Assembly: GCF_900638025.1 (NCBI RefSeq)
Contig: NZ_LR134481.1
Span: 1-64,000 of the forward strand
Length of the DNA: 64,000 nt
Direction of reading: 5' to 3'
Source: Haemophilus parainfluenzae
GTDB lineage: Bacteria > Pseudomonadota > Gammaproteobacteria > Enterobacterales > Pasteurellaceae
The notes under the pieces are model-generated. The model did no database searches, was not told where the DNA came from, and was given only the letters and a program-made list of their open reading frames with translations. Shown one piece after another: positions 1-9,315 of this stretch. Numbering within the stretch: the stretch's first letter is position 1; the number at the start of each line of letters is the position of its first letter. Position numbers and translations under genes: made by a program.

Positions 1-1368
1 GTGAGCCTTTCTACCCTATGGCAAGATTGCTTATTACAGCTACAAGACCAAGTTTCACCGATGGACATGAGTACTTGGCTACGTCCATTACAAGCGGATT
101 TAGTCTCACAGGATCAAATCGTGTTATACGCATCAAATATGTTTGTGAAAAGCTGGGTTGAAAATCATTATTTAGCTCAGATTCATCAAATTTGTCAAGC
201 TCTTGCACAAAATTCAAATTTACAAATTACTGTAAAAGAAGGGGTAAAACCTGCTCCAAAAGCTGTTGAGCCCCCCCTGACTCAAACAGCTAATCATCAA
301 GAAAGTGCGGTGAGTTCTCAGCAAGAATCTGATGCGCCAACTAAATTTGAATCACATCTAAATCGTAAGCATGTGTTTGATAACTTTGTTGAAGGTAAAT
401 CAAACCAACTCGCTCGAGCCGTCGGGCAAAAACTCGCTCTCGCACCAGGTGAACAAACAGCAAACCCATTCTTTTTATATGGTGGGACAGGTTTAGGTAA
501 AACCCACTTATTACACGCAATCGGTAATGGCATTTTAGCGAATAAACCAAATGCCCGCGTACTTTATATCCATGCGAATAACTTTATGCAACACATGGTA
601 AAAGCGATGCGTGATAATAAGATGGATCAATTCAAAAAATTCTATCGTTCTCTTGATGCCTTATTAGTGGATGATATTCAATTCTTCGCAGAGAAGGAAA
701 AAACACAGGAAGAATTCTTCCATATTTTCAATAATTTATTTGAAACCAGTCGTCAAATTATTTTAACTTCCGATCGTTATCCGAAAGAGATTGAAAAAAT
801 TGAAGAACGCTTAAAGTCTCGTTTTGGTTGGGGCTTAACAACAGCAATAGAGCCACCTGATTTAGAAACCCGTGTTGCGATTTTGCTGAAAAAGGCAGAA
901 GAACATAATATGGATCTGCCAGAAGAAGTGGCATTCTTTATTGCTCAACGTTTACGCACTAACGTTCGTGAATTAGAAGGCGCATTAAACCGTGTGAAAG
1001 CGATGCAAGACTTCAAAGGTGGTCACATTGATATTGATTTTGTCCGTGACACTTTAAAAGATATCCTCGCCTTACAAGAACGTTTAGTGACCATTGAAAA
1101 CATCCAGAAAGTCGTGGCAGAATACTATCGAATTAAAGTGGCGGATTTAAAATCAAAAAGCAGGGCAAGATCAGTCACTCGTCCACGCCAAGTTGCGATG
1201 GCGTTAGCCAAAGAATTAACTAATAAAAGTTTACCCGAAATTGGACGAGCTTTTGAACGCGATCATACGACCGTCTTAAATGCCTGCCGTGAAGTGCCAA
1301 AATTCCGTGAAAAAGACAGCAGTATTCAAGAAGATTGGGCGAATTTAATTCGCACATTATCTGCATAA
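1..1368 (+). CDS. dnaA: Chromosomal replication initiator DnaA
   Basis: DnaA binds DnaA boxes at the chromosome origin, melts DNA and loads the helicase. The 455-residue product has the N-terminal interaction domain, a variable linker (about residues 80-115), an AAA+ domain with Walker A GGTGLGKT at 161-168 and Walker B LLVDD near 221-225, and a C-terminal helix-turn-helix with the DNA-binding signature [10 protein letters not shown] at 421-430. The GTG at base 1 starts the window, so the ribosome binding site and promoter cannot be seen. The linker includes a run of seven C (271-277). dnaN follows after 7 bases, so dnaA-dnaN-recF look co-transcribed. Confidence 0.98.
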   Translation: MSLSTLWQDCLLQLQDQVSPMDMSTWLRPLQADLVSQDQIVLYASNMFVKSWVENHYLAQIHQICQALAQNSNLQITVKEGVKPAPKAVEPPLTQTANHQESAVSSQQESDAPTKFESHLNRKHVFDNFVEGKSNQLARAVGQKLALAPGEQTANPFFLYGGTGLGKTHLLHAIGNGILANKPNARVLYIHANNFMQHMVKAMRDNKMDQFKKFYRSLDALLVDDIQFFAEKEKTQEEFFHIFNNLFETSRQIILTSDRYPKEIEKIEERLKSRFGWGLTTAIEPPDLETRVAILLKKAEEHNMDLPEEVAFFIAQRLRTNVRELEGALNRVKAMQDFKGGHIDIDFVRDTLKDILALQERLVTIENIQKVVAEYYRIKVADLKSKSRARSVTRPRQVAMALAKELTNKSLPEIGRAFERDHTTVLNACREVPKFREKDSSIQEDWANLIRTLSA

Positions 1369-1375
1369 GGAGCCC

Positions 1376-2479
1376 ATGATGCAATTTAGCATTTCAAGAG
1401 AAAATCTATTAAAACCCTTACAGCAAGTTTGTGGCGTATTAAGCAATCGTCCTAATATTCCAGTATTAAATAACGTGTTATTACAAATTGAAGATAACCG
1501 TTTAACTATTACGGGTACAGACCTTGAAGTTGAGCTTTCTAGCTATACTCAACTTTCTTCTTCAACAGCAGATGGCGCGTTCACCATTCCGGCTAAAAAA
1601 TTCTTGGATATTTGCCGCACGCTATCAGATGAATTTGAAATTACAGTTACCTTTGAAGAAGATCGCGCAATTGTAGAGTCTGGTCGCAGTAAGTTTAATC
1701 TCACGGCTCTACCCGCTGAAGAATATCCAAATCTAACGGATTGGCAATCTGAAGTGGATTTTGCCTTACCGCAAAGCACCTTGCGTCGCTTAATTGAAGC
1801 CACCCAATTTTCAATGGCAAACCAGGATGCCCGCTATTTCTTAAATGGCATGAAATTTGAAACCGAAGGTAATTTATTACGTACTGTTGCAACTGACGGT
1901 CACCGTCTTGCCGTTTGTACGATCGAATTAGATCAAGATCTGCAAACTCATTCGGTTATTCTGCCACGCAAAGGTGTATTAGAACTGAATCGCCTATTAG
2001 AAAGCAGTGATGAGCTTGCTCGTTTGCAAATCGGCACGAATAATCTTCGTATTCACTTAAACCACATTGTGTTTACCTCAAAACTTATTGATGGTCGCTT
2101 CCCTGATTACCGTCGTGTATTACCACGTAATGCAACTCGTATCGTAGAAGGTAACTGGGAAACCTTAAAACAAGCCTTTGTACGCGCATCTATCCTTTCA
2201 AATGAACGTGTACGTAGCGTACGTTTAAACTTAAGTGAAAACCAACTTAAAATTACCGCATCTAACCCAGAACACGAAGTGGCAGAAGAAATCGTGGATG
2301 TGAATTATCAAGGTGAAGAAATGGAAGTGGGCTTTAATGTGACTTACATTTTAGATGTATTGAATGCCTTAAAATGCCAACAAGTACGCATTCGCCTCAC
2401 AGATGCATCATCAAGCTGCTTAATTGAAAACAGTGAAGATGCAAGCGCAGAATACGTCATTATGCCAATGCGCCTCTAA
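1376..2479 (+). CDS. dnaN: DNA polymerase III beta subunit (sliding clamp)
   Basis: The beta clamp is a ring-shaped dimer that tethers DNA polymerase III to DNA and docks many repair proteins. The 367-residue length and the three-fold repeated clamp architecture match the family, and the C-terminus ends in the conserved VMPMRL. Two adjacent ATG codons (1376 and 1379) could serve as start; an AAGGAG motif just upstream of them fits the second slightly better in spacing. It lies between dnaA and recF with very short gaps (7 and 5 bases), the classical replication operon. Confidence 0.98.
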   Translation: MMQFSISRENLLKPLQQVCGVLSNRPNIPVLNNVLLQIEDNRLTITGTDLEVELSSYTQLSSSTADGAFTIPAKKFLDICRTLSDEFEITVTFEEDRAIVESGRSKFNLTALPAEEYPNLTDWQSEVDFALPQSTLRRLIEATQFSMANQDARYFLNGMKFETEGNLLRTVATDGHRLAVCTIELDQDLQTHSVILPRKGVLELNRLLESSDELARLQIGTNNLRIHLNHIVFTSKLIDGRFPDYRRVLPRNATRIVEGNWETLKQAFVRASILSNERVRSVRLNLSENQLKITASNPEHEVAEEIVDVNYQGEEMEVGFNVTYILDVLNALKCQQVRIRLTDASSSCLIENSEDASAEYVIMPMRL

Positions 2480-2484
2480 GAATA

Positions 2485-3567
2485 ATGGCCATTTCCCGCT
2501 TAATTGTTGAAAAATTTAGAAATTTAAATGCCGTGGATCTTGAATTTGATCACGGCTTTAACTTTTTAGTCGGCAATAACGGCAGCGGAAAAACGAGCTT
2601 ATTAGAAGCCATTTTTTATCTCGGACATGGACGCTCTTTCAAAAGTGCGGTCGCAAATCGCATCATTTCTTACGATGAACCTCATTTCACGCTTTTTGGC
2701 CAAATTCAAGAAAGCCAGCATCAATGGTCTGTTGGCTTACAAAAACTTCGTCAAGGTAATACTATTGCGAAAATAAATGGTGAAGACGGTAATAAAATTG
2801 CCGATCTCGCTCACCTTTTACCCATGCAATTGATTACGCCAGAAGGGCTGACCCTACTAAATGGTGGACCTAGTTTTCGACGCGCTTTTTTAGATTGGGG
2901 CTTATTCCACCACCATAATAGTTTCCATTCCTCTTGGGTCGCATTAAACCGCTTATTAAAACAGCGAAATGCCGCATTAAGTCAAAATCAGCCTTATTCT
3001 GCAATAAAAATATGGGATATTGAATTAGCTAAATTAGCCCATCAAGTGAGTGATTGGCGTGCTGAATATGCTGAAGCCTTACGCCCAGAAATTGAAAAAA
3101 CCTGCCAGTTATTTTTACCTGAATTAGAGATTACTGTTAGCTTTCATCAAGGCTGGGAGAAAGAGACAGAATATGGTGAATTATTGGCGCAAAACTTTGA
3201 GCGAGACAAAGCCATTGGCTATACGGTTTCAGGACCACAAAAAGCGGACTTCCGTTTTAAAGCCAATGGATTACCTGTAGAAGATGTGCTCTCTCGTGGT
3301 CAATTAAAATTATTAATGTGCGCGCTACGTTTAGCGCAAGGTGAACATTTAATGATTCAAAAACAGCGTCATTGTATCTTCCTAATTGATGACTTTGCCT
3401 CAGAGTTGGATCAACATAAACGTGCCTTGCTTGCGGAACGCTTGCAACAAAGTGGATCTCAAGTCTTTGTTACTGCCATCACTCAAGGTCAACTCAAAGA
3501 GATGCAAGTGGGAAAAGGAAAATTGTTCCAAGTGGATACCGGTAAGATCACCGTACTACAGTCATAA
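2485..3567 (+). CDS. recF: DNA replication and repair protein RecF
   Basis: RecF is an SMC/ABC-type ATPase that helps load RecA at gapped DNA with RecO and RecR. The 360-residue product shows Walker A GNNGSGKT at residues 30-37, an ABC-type signature LSRGQLKLL near 268-276 and Walker B FLIDD near 299-303. It starts 5 bases after dnaN. A perfect uptake core lies inside the gene (2643-2651), translated as KSAV. A hairpin directly after the stop closes the operon. Confidence 0.97.
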   Translation: MAISRLIVEKFRNLNAVDLEFDHGFNFLVGNNGSGKTSLLEAIFYLGHGRSFKSAVANRIISYDEPHFTLFGQIQESQHQWSVGLQKLRQGNTIAKINGEDGNKIADLAHLLPMQLITPEGLTLLNGGPSFRRAFLDWGLFHHHNSFHSSWVALNRLLKQRNAALSQNQPYSAIKIWDIELAKLAHQVSDWRAEYAEALRPEIEKTCQLFLPELEITVSFHQGWEKETEYGELLAQNFERDKAIGYTVSGPQKADFRFKANGLPVEDVLSRGQLKLLMCALRLAQGEHLMIQKQRHCIFLIDDFASELDQHKRALLAERLQQSGSQVFVTAITQGQLKEMQVGKGKLFQVDTGKITVLQS

Positions 3568-3572
3568 AAAAT

Positions 3573-3598
3573 AATCCGATCTGTTTAAAGATCGGATT
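3573..3598. terminator. Hairpin between convergent recF and nagA
   Basis: A perfect 9-bp stem (AATCCGATC 3573-3581 with GATCGGATT 3590-3598) has an 8-base loop. It sits 5 bases after the recF stop and between two convergent genes, so it may end transcription in both directions. No long T tract follows it on the plus strand. Confidence 0.7.
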
Positions 3599-3630
3599 AC
3601 GTTTAAAACAATACTATTTTTGACCGCACT

Positions 3631-4779
3631 TTAGTTTGGTTTCCATTCGCCGTTTAATACGGTACCAATCACATCATAATCTTTTGTGAACACTGCCAAG
3701 TTTGCTACCTTACCTGCTTCAACTGAGCCTAAACGATCATCTACGCCAATCGCTCTCGCAGGGTAAAGGTTACTCATACGAATTGCTTCTGCTAATGGAA
3801 TTTCCACATATTCCACGGCATTTTTGATGGATTCCATCATGGTAATCGATGCACCTGCAATCGTACCATTTGCGTCGTAGCAACGACCGTCTTTCACATA
3901 AATCGGTTTTCCTACAAAAGTGAAGGTTTCCAATTCAGGTGGTGCACCTGCAGCAGCAAGAGAATCGGTTACAATGCAAAGTTTATCACCTTTTGCTTTT
4001 TTATCTAAGCGAACGTTACCAAAGTTCACATGCACACCATCTACAATAATCCCCGTGTAAACATCAGAATCTAACACTGCACCAACTACGCCCATTGCTC
4101 GTCCTGAACTGATCGGCGACATGGCATTGTGCAAGTGAGTCGCAAAAGTCGCACCTTTATGAAAGGCAGCTTTCGCTACTTCATAAGTCGCATTAGAATG
4201 CCCAATAGACACAATAATGCCTGCTTTCACAAAATCAGGAATATATTGCGCCGTTGGGTTTTCAGCGGCAATGGTAAGCTTGGTAATGACATCCGCATTA
4301 TCACATAAGAAATCTTTCATCTCTGGCGTCGCTTCACGGATATATTCCGGGCGATGTACGCCTTTTTTCTCTAAGCTCAAATAAGGCCCTTCGATGTGTA
4401 AACCAAGCGCTTGATTTTTATGCTTATTCAAATACTCTCGCATGATACTTACTGCGCGTTTGATATCTTCATCCGGTGCAGTAATAAACGTTGGTAAGAA
4501 ACTCGTACAGCCTGATTTCAAATTAGTCGCTTGCATAATTTCTAATGTTTCTACGCTTGTTTGATCGTTAAACATCACGCCACCGCAGCCATTTAACTGC
4601 AGATCAATAAAGCCCGCTGTGAGATTATGCCCTTTTAAATCAATGGTTTTAATCCCACTTTCTAATTCGCTTTGTGGAATAACGGATTGAATATATTCCC
4701 CTTCAATAACCACTGCATAATCTCTTAACACTTCATTTTTGGTGTAGATTACGCTGTTAATTAATGCATACTTCATCAT
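3631..4779 (-). CDS. nagA: N-acetylglucosamine-6-phosphate deacetylase
   Basis: NagA removes acetate from GlcNAc-6-phosphate, giving glucosamine-6-phosphate for NagB. The 382-residue product has amidohydrolase landmarks: FIDLQLNGCGG at 57-67, the metal-binding Glu of HIEGP at 130, HLHNAMSP near 216-223 and the catalytic Asp in VTDSLAAAG near 273. Two tandem ATGs (ending at 4779 and 4776) are possible starts; AGGAAGG upstream is better spaced for the second. It is the last gene of nanE-nanK-siaR-nanA-nagB-nagA, where GlcNAc-6-P formed from sialic acid or imported by a PTS would be processed. Confidence 0.96.
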   Translation of the reverse strand: MMKYALINSVIYTKNEVLRDYAVVIEGEYIQSVIPQSELESGIKTIDLKGHNLTAGFIDLQLNGCGGVMFNDQTSVETLEIMQATNLKSGCTSFLPTFITAPDEDIKRAVSIMREYLNKHKNQALGLHIEGPYLSLEKKGVHRPEYIREATPEMKDFLCDNADVITKLTIAAENPTAQYIPDFVKAGIIVSIGHSNATYEVAKAAFHKGATFATHLHNAMSPISSGRAMGVVGAVLDSDVYTGIIVDGVHVNFGNVRLDKKAKGDKLCIVTDSLAAAGAPPELETFTFVGKPIYVKDGRCYDANGTIAGASITMMESIKNAVEYVEIPLAEAIRMSNLYPARAIGVDDRLGSVEAGKVANLAVFTKDYDVIGTVLNGEWKPN

Positions 4780-4812
4780 ACCTTCCTAAAATCCAATTAA
4801 AATTAACCGCAC

Positions 4813-5616
4813 TTATAACACACTATGAATCGCGCGACCTTCCAATTCGGTAAAATATTTCACTGTTTTCACTTTTAATTCTTGCAGTGCAGGCTCATCA
4901 CAGACTAAAACAAAATGGCGATGAAGCTGTAAGGCACTGACCGTCCAAAGGTGATTAATCCCACCTTCTACCGCAGCTTGCACGGCTAAGGCTTTCTTAT
5001 GGCCTGTTGCTAAAATCATCACTTCTTCTGCATCAAGTAATGTACCCACACCGATTGTTAAAGCATATTTTGGTACTTGATTTACATCGTTATTAAAGAA
5101 ACGAGAATTCGCGATAATGGTATCAGGTGTTAAGGTTTTAATACGGGTGCGCGAACTTAAAGAAGACGCGGGCTCATTAAAAGCAATATGGCCATCAACA
5201 CCTACGCCGCCCATAAATAAATGAATTTTACCGTAAGATTTAATTTTTTCTTCATAACAACGACATTCTTCATCATGGTCATCGGTGTTACCATTCAAAA
5301 TATTGATATTTTGCGGTTGAATATCAATATGGTTGAAGAAATTATTATGCATAAAACTGTGATAGCTTTCTGGATGCTCTTTTGGCAAACCCACATATTC
5401 ATCCATATTAAAGGTCACTACATGTTTAAAACTCACCTCTCCCGCTTGATTTAATTTAATCAATTCTTGATAGGTCTTAAGTGGTGTACTGCCTGTTGGT
5501 AAACCTAATACAAAAGGACGTTCTGCTGTAGGTTTAAAATGATTAATTCGATCAGCAATATGACGCGCCGCCCAACGGCTGACTTGTTGTTCATTATTCA
5601 GAGGAATGAGACGCAT
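4813..5616 (-). CDS. nagB: Glucosamine-6-phosphate deaminase
   Basis: NagB converts glucosamine-6-phosphate to fructose-6-phosphate and ammonia, joining amino-sugar catabolism to glycolysis. The 267-residue protein has the family length, the MDEYVGLP motif in the active-site region near residue 71, and [14 protein letters not shown] with the loop SRTRIKTLT characteristic of the deaminase. AAGGAAGG precedes the ATG. nagA follows after 33 bases and nanA lies 90 bases upstream, with an uptake core (5683-5691) in that gap. Confidence 0.97.
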   Translation of the reverse strand: MRLIPLNNEQQVSRWAARHIADRINHFKPTAERPFVLGLPTGSTPLKTYQELIKLNQAGEVSFKHVVTFNMDEYVGLPKEHPESYHSFMHNNFFNHIDIQPQNINILNGNTDDHDEECRCYEEKIKSYGKIHLFMGGVGVDGHIAFNEPASSLSSRTRIKTLTPDTIIANSRFFNNDVNQVPKYALTIGVGTLLDAEEVMILATGHKKALAVQAAVEGGINHLWTVSALQLHRHFVLVCDEPALQELKVKTVKYFTELEGRAIHSVL

Positions 5617-5706
5617 AATAACCTTCCTTATCAGTACTACACCGACATTCTCTCCTCCCCGCTATAGAGGGAGGAAAGAAGTAAGTGCGGTCACTTTTCC
5701 ATTAAT

Positions 5707-6585
5707 TTATAAATATTTTGCTTTTAACTCTTTCGCTTTCGCTAATTGCTCTGGTGTTGCTTTCGCTGTCATTGGCTCGCGGCAATAACCTGCATCCACA
5801 CCCTCTAATTTCAATAACTCTTTGATAGTGAGATATAAGCCATTTGCTAAAATGCCTTCGATAAGGTCATTGGTCACGTGTTGAACTTGAAGCGCATCAG
5901 CCAATTTACCTTGTTTGGTTAAGTCAAAGATTTGTCTTGCACGTACACCGTTTACGTTGAATGTGCTACCAATTGCACCATCTACACCAAGAGATACTGC
6001 CGGCACCATCATTTCATCAAAACCAGCCCAAATGAGGTGATTTGGATAAGCTTTTTTCAAGCGTTCTAATAGATAGAAATCCCCAGCGGTAAATTTCACA
6101 CCAAGCACTTTCGGGTTTTTATAAAGTTCGCCGAATTGCTCAATTCCCATATTCACGCCTGTTAAGAACGGAATTGAGTACACGATCATGTTATTGCCTG
6201 TTTCAGCAATGATAGTGTCATAGTAATGTTTGATTTCAGGGAAGCTGAATTTATAGTAGAACGGGGTTACTGCAGAAAGACTGTCATAACCTAATTCGGT
6301 TGCATATTTACCTAATTCCACTGCTTCATGTAAGTTCACACTACCTACTTGGGCAATTAACGCGACTTGGTCTTTTGCTTCATCTTTCGCAATACGGAAA
6401 ATTTGTTTTTTCTCTTCCGTAGAAAGCATGAAGTTTTCACCTGTTGAACCGCCTACATATAAACCATCAATTTTCATCTTATCAATATTATAGCGAATAA
6501 TTTCACGCAAACCTTTTTCATTGATAGAGCCATCTTCATTGAATGATACTAATAACGCACTAAAAATACCTTTTAAGTTACGCAT
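5707..6585 (-). CDS. nanA: N-acetylneuraminate lyase
   Basis: NanA cleaves N-acetylneuraminic acid to N-acetylmannosamine and pyruvate by Schiff-base chemistry. The 292-residue TIM barrel has GGSTGE at 45-50, Tyr136 in VYSIPF and the Schiff-base Lys164 in GVKFTAGD, which are the residues expected for this lyase rather than dihydrodipicolinate synthase. AGGAG lies six bases before the ATG. It sits 9 bases after siaR in the same operon. Confidence 0.97.
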   Translation of the reverse strand: MRNLKGIFSALLVSFNEDGSINEKGLREIIRYNIDKMKIDGLYVGGSTGENFMLSTEEKKQIFRIAKDEAKDQVALIAQVGSVNLHEAVELGKYATELGYDSLSAVTPFYYKFSFPEIKHYYDTIIAETGNNMIVYSIPFLTGVNMGIEQFGELYKNPKVLGVKFTAGDFYLLERLKKAYPNHLIWAGFDEMMVPAVSLGVDGAIGSTFNVNGVRARQIFDLTKQGKLADALQVQHVTNDLIEGILANGLYLTIKELLKLEGVDAGYCREPMTAKATPEQLAKAKELKAKYL

Positions 6586-6594
6586 TTTTCTCTC

Positions 6595-7461
6595 CTATTT
6601 GATACGTTGTTCTAAAATAACATTTAATGTTTTTTGCTTTATTTTGACCGCACTTTCTTGTGATGCCTGCACTAATAAAGCATAAATTAAATCTAATACG
6701 AATAATTGAGCAATCTTCGTGCCAATAGAATCGCCTTGTAGCTTACCTTGCTTATTCCCATTCACTAAAACAAGATCAGCATATTCTGTGATGGGTGAAC
6801 GCAAACTGTGCGTAATCGCAATGGTTTTTGCCCCATTTTCTTTGGCGATTTTCATGGCATGAGTCGTCTCTTGAGAATAACCTGAATGGCTCAAACCAAT
6901 TGCCACATCCTTTTTCGTCAATAACGATGCCTGCATATACATAAAATGGTTATTACCCGTGGCATCCACTTGCACACCGATGCGCATCAATTTATTTTTA
7001 GCATCTTCCGCCGTAATACCTGATGTACCCACACCAAATAAAAAGACACGATTCGCCTGTTGAATGGCTTTCACTACCTCTTCTAGCTGCTTAAAATCTA
7101 ATAAATTAATGGTTTCATTCATTACGTTATTGATGGCAGATTTCAGCTTATGCGCAATATTCAATGAGTTGTCAGAATCGGTAATATCTGAATCTAATAC
7201 AGTATTATCTTTACCATCCTTCGTCGCAAGCTCGATGGATAATTCCAATTTAAAATCACTGAAACCTTTAAAGCCGAGAGTACGGCAAAAGCGCACAAAG
7301 GTCGCCTCTCCCACTTCTAAATGAGTAGCTATTTCAGCTAAAGGCGCTTGCACCGCAAGATCGGGATTCAATAAAATCGCATCCGCAATTTTCTTTTCTG
7401 TTTTCGTTAAACTGCGATATAACGAGCTGATGGTATTTAAAATATTGCCGTTTTTAGCCAT
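6595..7461 (-). CDS. siaR: RpiR-family transcriptional regulator of sialic acid genes
   Basis: This 288-residue protein has an N-terminal RpiR-type helix-turn-helix (about residues 1-77) and a C-terminal SIS sugar-phosphate binding domain, with FGVGTSGITAEDAKNK near residues 140-155. In H. influenzae the regulator at this operon position is SiaR, which represses nan genes and responds to glucosamine-6-phosphate together with CRP. The start overlaps the nanK stop by 8 bases (ATGGCTAA), suggesting coupled translation. Its operators may be the two 15-bp palindromes upstream of nanE; that link is inferred. Confidence 0.92.
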   Translation of the reverse strand: MAKNGNILNTISSLYRSLTKTEKKIADAILLNPDLAVQAPLAEIATHLEVGEATFVRFCRTLGFKGFSDFKLELSIELATKDGKDNTVLDSDITDSDNSLNIAHKLKSAINNVMNETINLLDFKQLEEVVKAIQQANRVFLFGVGTSGITAEDAKNKLMRIGVQVDATGNNHFMYMQASLLTKKDVAIGLSHSGYSQETTHAMKIAKENGAKTIAITHSLRSPITEYADLVLVNGNKQGKLQGDSIGTKIAQLFVLDLIYALLVQASQESAVKIKQKTLNVILEQRIK

Positions 7462-8392
7462 AAACCACTCCCGTATTTTTAGCTTGTAATAAGCAATCTT
7501 TTACCCAGTAAGCCGCCCCAATCAAGCCCGCATCTTGTCCAAATTGAGCACGTTCTAATTCGCAGTGATAAACCGCCGGAAGTTCACTTAATAAAGATTG
7601 AACTAACGGTAAATAACCTTCTGCTAACCCTACGCTACCGCCAACCACGACTTTTTGCATGTCTAATCCAATCTTCAAATCTGCAATTAAATTCGCAATG
7701 GCTTGTGCTGAACGAGTCACAAGTGCGGTTGCTTTTTCATCATTTTGACGGAAACGCGCAAAAACTTCTTTCGGATCGCAAGGCTCATCCCATTGAGAGG
7801 AAACCGCTTCAATCGCACGACCGGATGCAATGGCTTCAACACAACCACGGCGGCCACAGCCACAAACAGGGCCATTAGGATCAGCCAAAGTATGACCAAT
7901 ATGCCCTGCAATACCGTTTGGCTCAGTAAGTAAACGATGATTTAAAATTAAACCGCCCCCTACGCCTGTTGAAACCGTAATAAAGGTAAAGTTTTGAACA
8001 TCATTAGGATTTTGTAATTGATACTCGGCATAGGCTGCAGCTTGCACGTCATTAAGTAAACCAATCGGTTTATCGGTATGCTGTGCAATGCTGTCTTTTA
8101 ATGGAAATTGAGCTAATCCACCCAAATTTTTAGGGTTAAGTGCAGTCAGAATGCCTTGATTAATAATTCCCGTTGAAGCAACAGCAACATAATCAAACTG
8201 CCCTTCGTATTCTTTTAACAACTGAGCAAGGGTTTGATTCATCGCTTGCGCGGCATCATCTTGTGGTGTGGAAATCTGTTTTCGCTGCTGAATCTCACCA
8301 TTTTTCACTATAGCAGAAGCGATTTTCGTGCCACCAATATCTAATGCCAAACAACGCTGTAATGTCTGACCACTATCCACTGTTAATGACAT
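7454..8392 (-). CDS. nanK: N-acetylmannosamine kinase (ROK family)
   Basis: NanK phosphorylates N-acetylmannosamine to ManNAc-6-phosphate, the substrate of NanE. The 312-residue ROK kinase carries the phosphate-binding DIGGTK at residues 18-23 and the zinc-binding CGCGRRGC motif. The frame stays open further upstream into nanE, but the ATG at 8392 is chosen because AAGGAAGAAG sits just before it and the extension would overlap nanE by about 85 bases. A perfect uptake core lies inside the gene (7721-7729). Confidence 0.94.
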   Translation of the reverse strand: MSLTVDSGQTLQRCLALDIGGTKIASAIVKNGEIQQRKQISTPQDDAAQAMNQTLAQLLKEYEGQFDYVAVASTGIINQGILTALNPKNLGGLAQFPLKDSIAQHTDKPIGLLNDVQAAAYAEYQLQNPNDVQNFTFITVSTGVGGGLILNHRLLTEPNGIAGHIGHTLADPNGPVCGCGRRGCVEAIASGRAIEAVSSQWDEPCDPKEVFARFRQNDEKATALVTRSAQAIANLIADLKIGLDMQKVVVGGSVGLAEGYLPLVQSLLSELPAVYHCELERAQFGQDAGLIGAAYWVKDCLLQAKNTGVVYG

Positions 8393-8403
8393 ATCTTCTT
8401 CCT

Positions 8404-9093
8404 TTATTTTTTCGCTGAATGAATGGCTTGTGCAAACCAGCTTACAATATGCTCTAAGCGAGTTAATGCAGAACCGACTGTTACACAATAAGCGCCAATT
8501 TCAATCGCCGTTTTTGCCAATTCAGGGGTGTTATAGCGTCCTTCTGCCATGACTCGGCAGCCTGCTGCTTTCAAATCTTTAACTAATTGATAATCAGGCT
8601 CTTCCGGCACAATGCCACCGGTGTAGCCAGACATCGTACTGCCCACAATATCAAACCCTAGTTTTTGGCAGTTCAAGCCTTCTTCTAAATTCGAACAATC
8701 CGCCATAGCTAAACAGCCTAATTCGTGGATTTTTTTGACCGCACTTTCAATGTCTACCGGTCTAGGACGATTCGTCCCATCCACGGCGATAATATCTGCA
8801 CCGGCTTTCGCTAAATCTTCAATATCATGTAAAAATGGCGTAATTCTTACAGGGCTGTCAGGTAAATCACGTTTCACAATACCAATAATCGGCACATTCA
8901 CAGTCGGACGTGTAGCTTTAAGATTTTCTACCCCCTCAATACGCAAGCCCGCTGCGCCACCAACAACAGAAGCCTGCGCCATGGCCGCCACAATTTCTGG
9001 TTTATCCATCGGGCCGTCATCAACAGGCTGACAAGAAGCAATAAGACCAAATTTGATTTTATCTAAGACTTCATTATGTGATAATTTCGACAT
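8404..9093 (-). CDS. nanE: N-acetylmannosamine-6-phosphate 2-epimerase
   Basis: NanE converts ManNAc-6-phosphate to GlcNAc-6-phosphate, which NagA then deacetylates. The 229-residue TIM-barrel protein contains [18 protein letters not shown] and AEGRYNTPE, typical of the epimerase. The frame is open further upstream, but the ATG at 9093 has GGGAG seven bases ahead and gives the normal family length. It is the promoter-proximal gene of the minus-strand amino-sugar operon. An uptake core lies within it (8738-8746). Confidence 0.95.
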   Translation of the reverse strand: MSKLSHNEVLDKIKFGLIASCQPVDDGPMDKPEIVAAMAQASVVGGAAGLRIEGVENLKATRPTVNVPIIGIVKRDLPDSPVRITPFLHDIEDLAKAGADIIAVDGTNRPRPVDIESAVKKIHELGCLAMADCSNLEEGLNCQKLGFDIVGSTMSGYTGGIVPEEPDYQLVKDLKAAGCRVMAEGRYNTPELAKTAIEIGAYCVTVGSALTRLEHIVSWFAQAIHSAKK

Positions 9094-9186
9094 ATAAACT
9101 CCCATATTAAACAGTAACACCTGGTTTAGCTTTGTGTTTTCTTTTCCTTCATTATATAAAAACAAACACCATTTATAAATAATTAT

Positions 9187-9201
9187 TGAAGTAATATTTC
9201 A
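9187..9201. promoter_or_regulatory. 15-bp palindromic operator-like site, copy 1
   Basis: TGAAGTAATATTTCA is an imperfect palindrome in the gap between divergent nanE and the PTS gene. It matches the second copy at 9278-9292 at 13 of 15 positions. Two near-identical dyads in one intergenic region look like binding sites for a local regulator; SiaR is the obvious candidate, by context only. Confidence 0.6.
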
Positions 9202-9206
9202 TATTT

Positions 9207-9222
9207 TGTGATCAGCCTCTCA
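9207..9222. promoter_or_regulatory. CRP-like binding site
   Basis: TGTGA at 9207-9211 and TCTCA at 9218-9222, with a 6-base spacer, match the CRP consensus TGTGA-N6-TCACA with one mismatch. It lies between the two palindromes of the divergent amino-sugar promoter region. CRP control of sialic acid genes is known in H. influenzae; binding here is inferred. Confidence 0.55.
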
Positions 9223-9277
9223 ATTTTAAGATAAAGTTACGACATCTATACAAAACATTTTTTTTTAATTTAGAATA

Positions 9278-9292
9278 TGAAGTAATGCTTCA
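9278..9292. promoter_or_regulatory. 15-bp palindromic operator-like site, copy 2
   Basis: TGAAGTAATGCTTCA has perfect TGAAG/CTTCA arms with a 5-base centre and begins 24 bases before the PTS gene start. A TAGAAT hexamer (9271-9276) immediately upstream could be the -10 element, so a protein bound here would cover the start of transcription. Confidence 0.6.
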
Positions 9293-9315
9293 TTATTAAG
9301 AAATAGGAGAAAAGA

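Noticed and set aside
271..277. Seven-C tract in dnaA as a phase-variable site
   Set aside because: dnaA is essential, so switching it off would be lethal; the tract lies in the variable linker and is short.
1..3600. Chromosome origin next to dnaA
   Set aside because: The window begins at the dnaA start codon, so any upstream origin is out of view, and no DnaA-box cluster is seen in the dnaA-dnaN-recF spacers.
8393..8488. Longer nanK starting within nanE
   Set aside because: It would overlap nanE by about 85 bases, lacks a ribosome binding site, and the added residues do not fit the ROK family.
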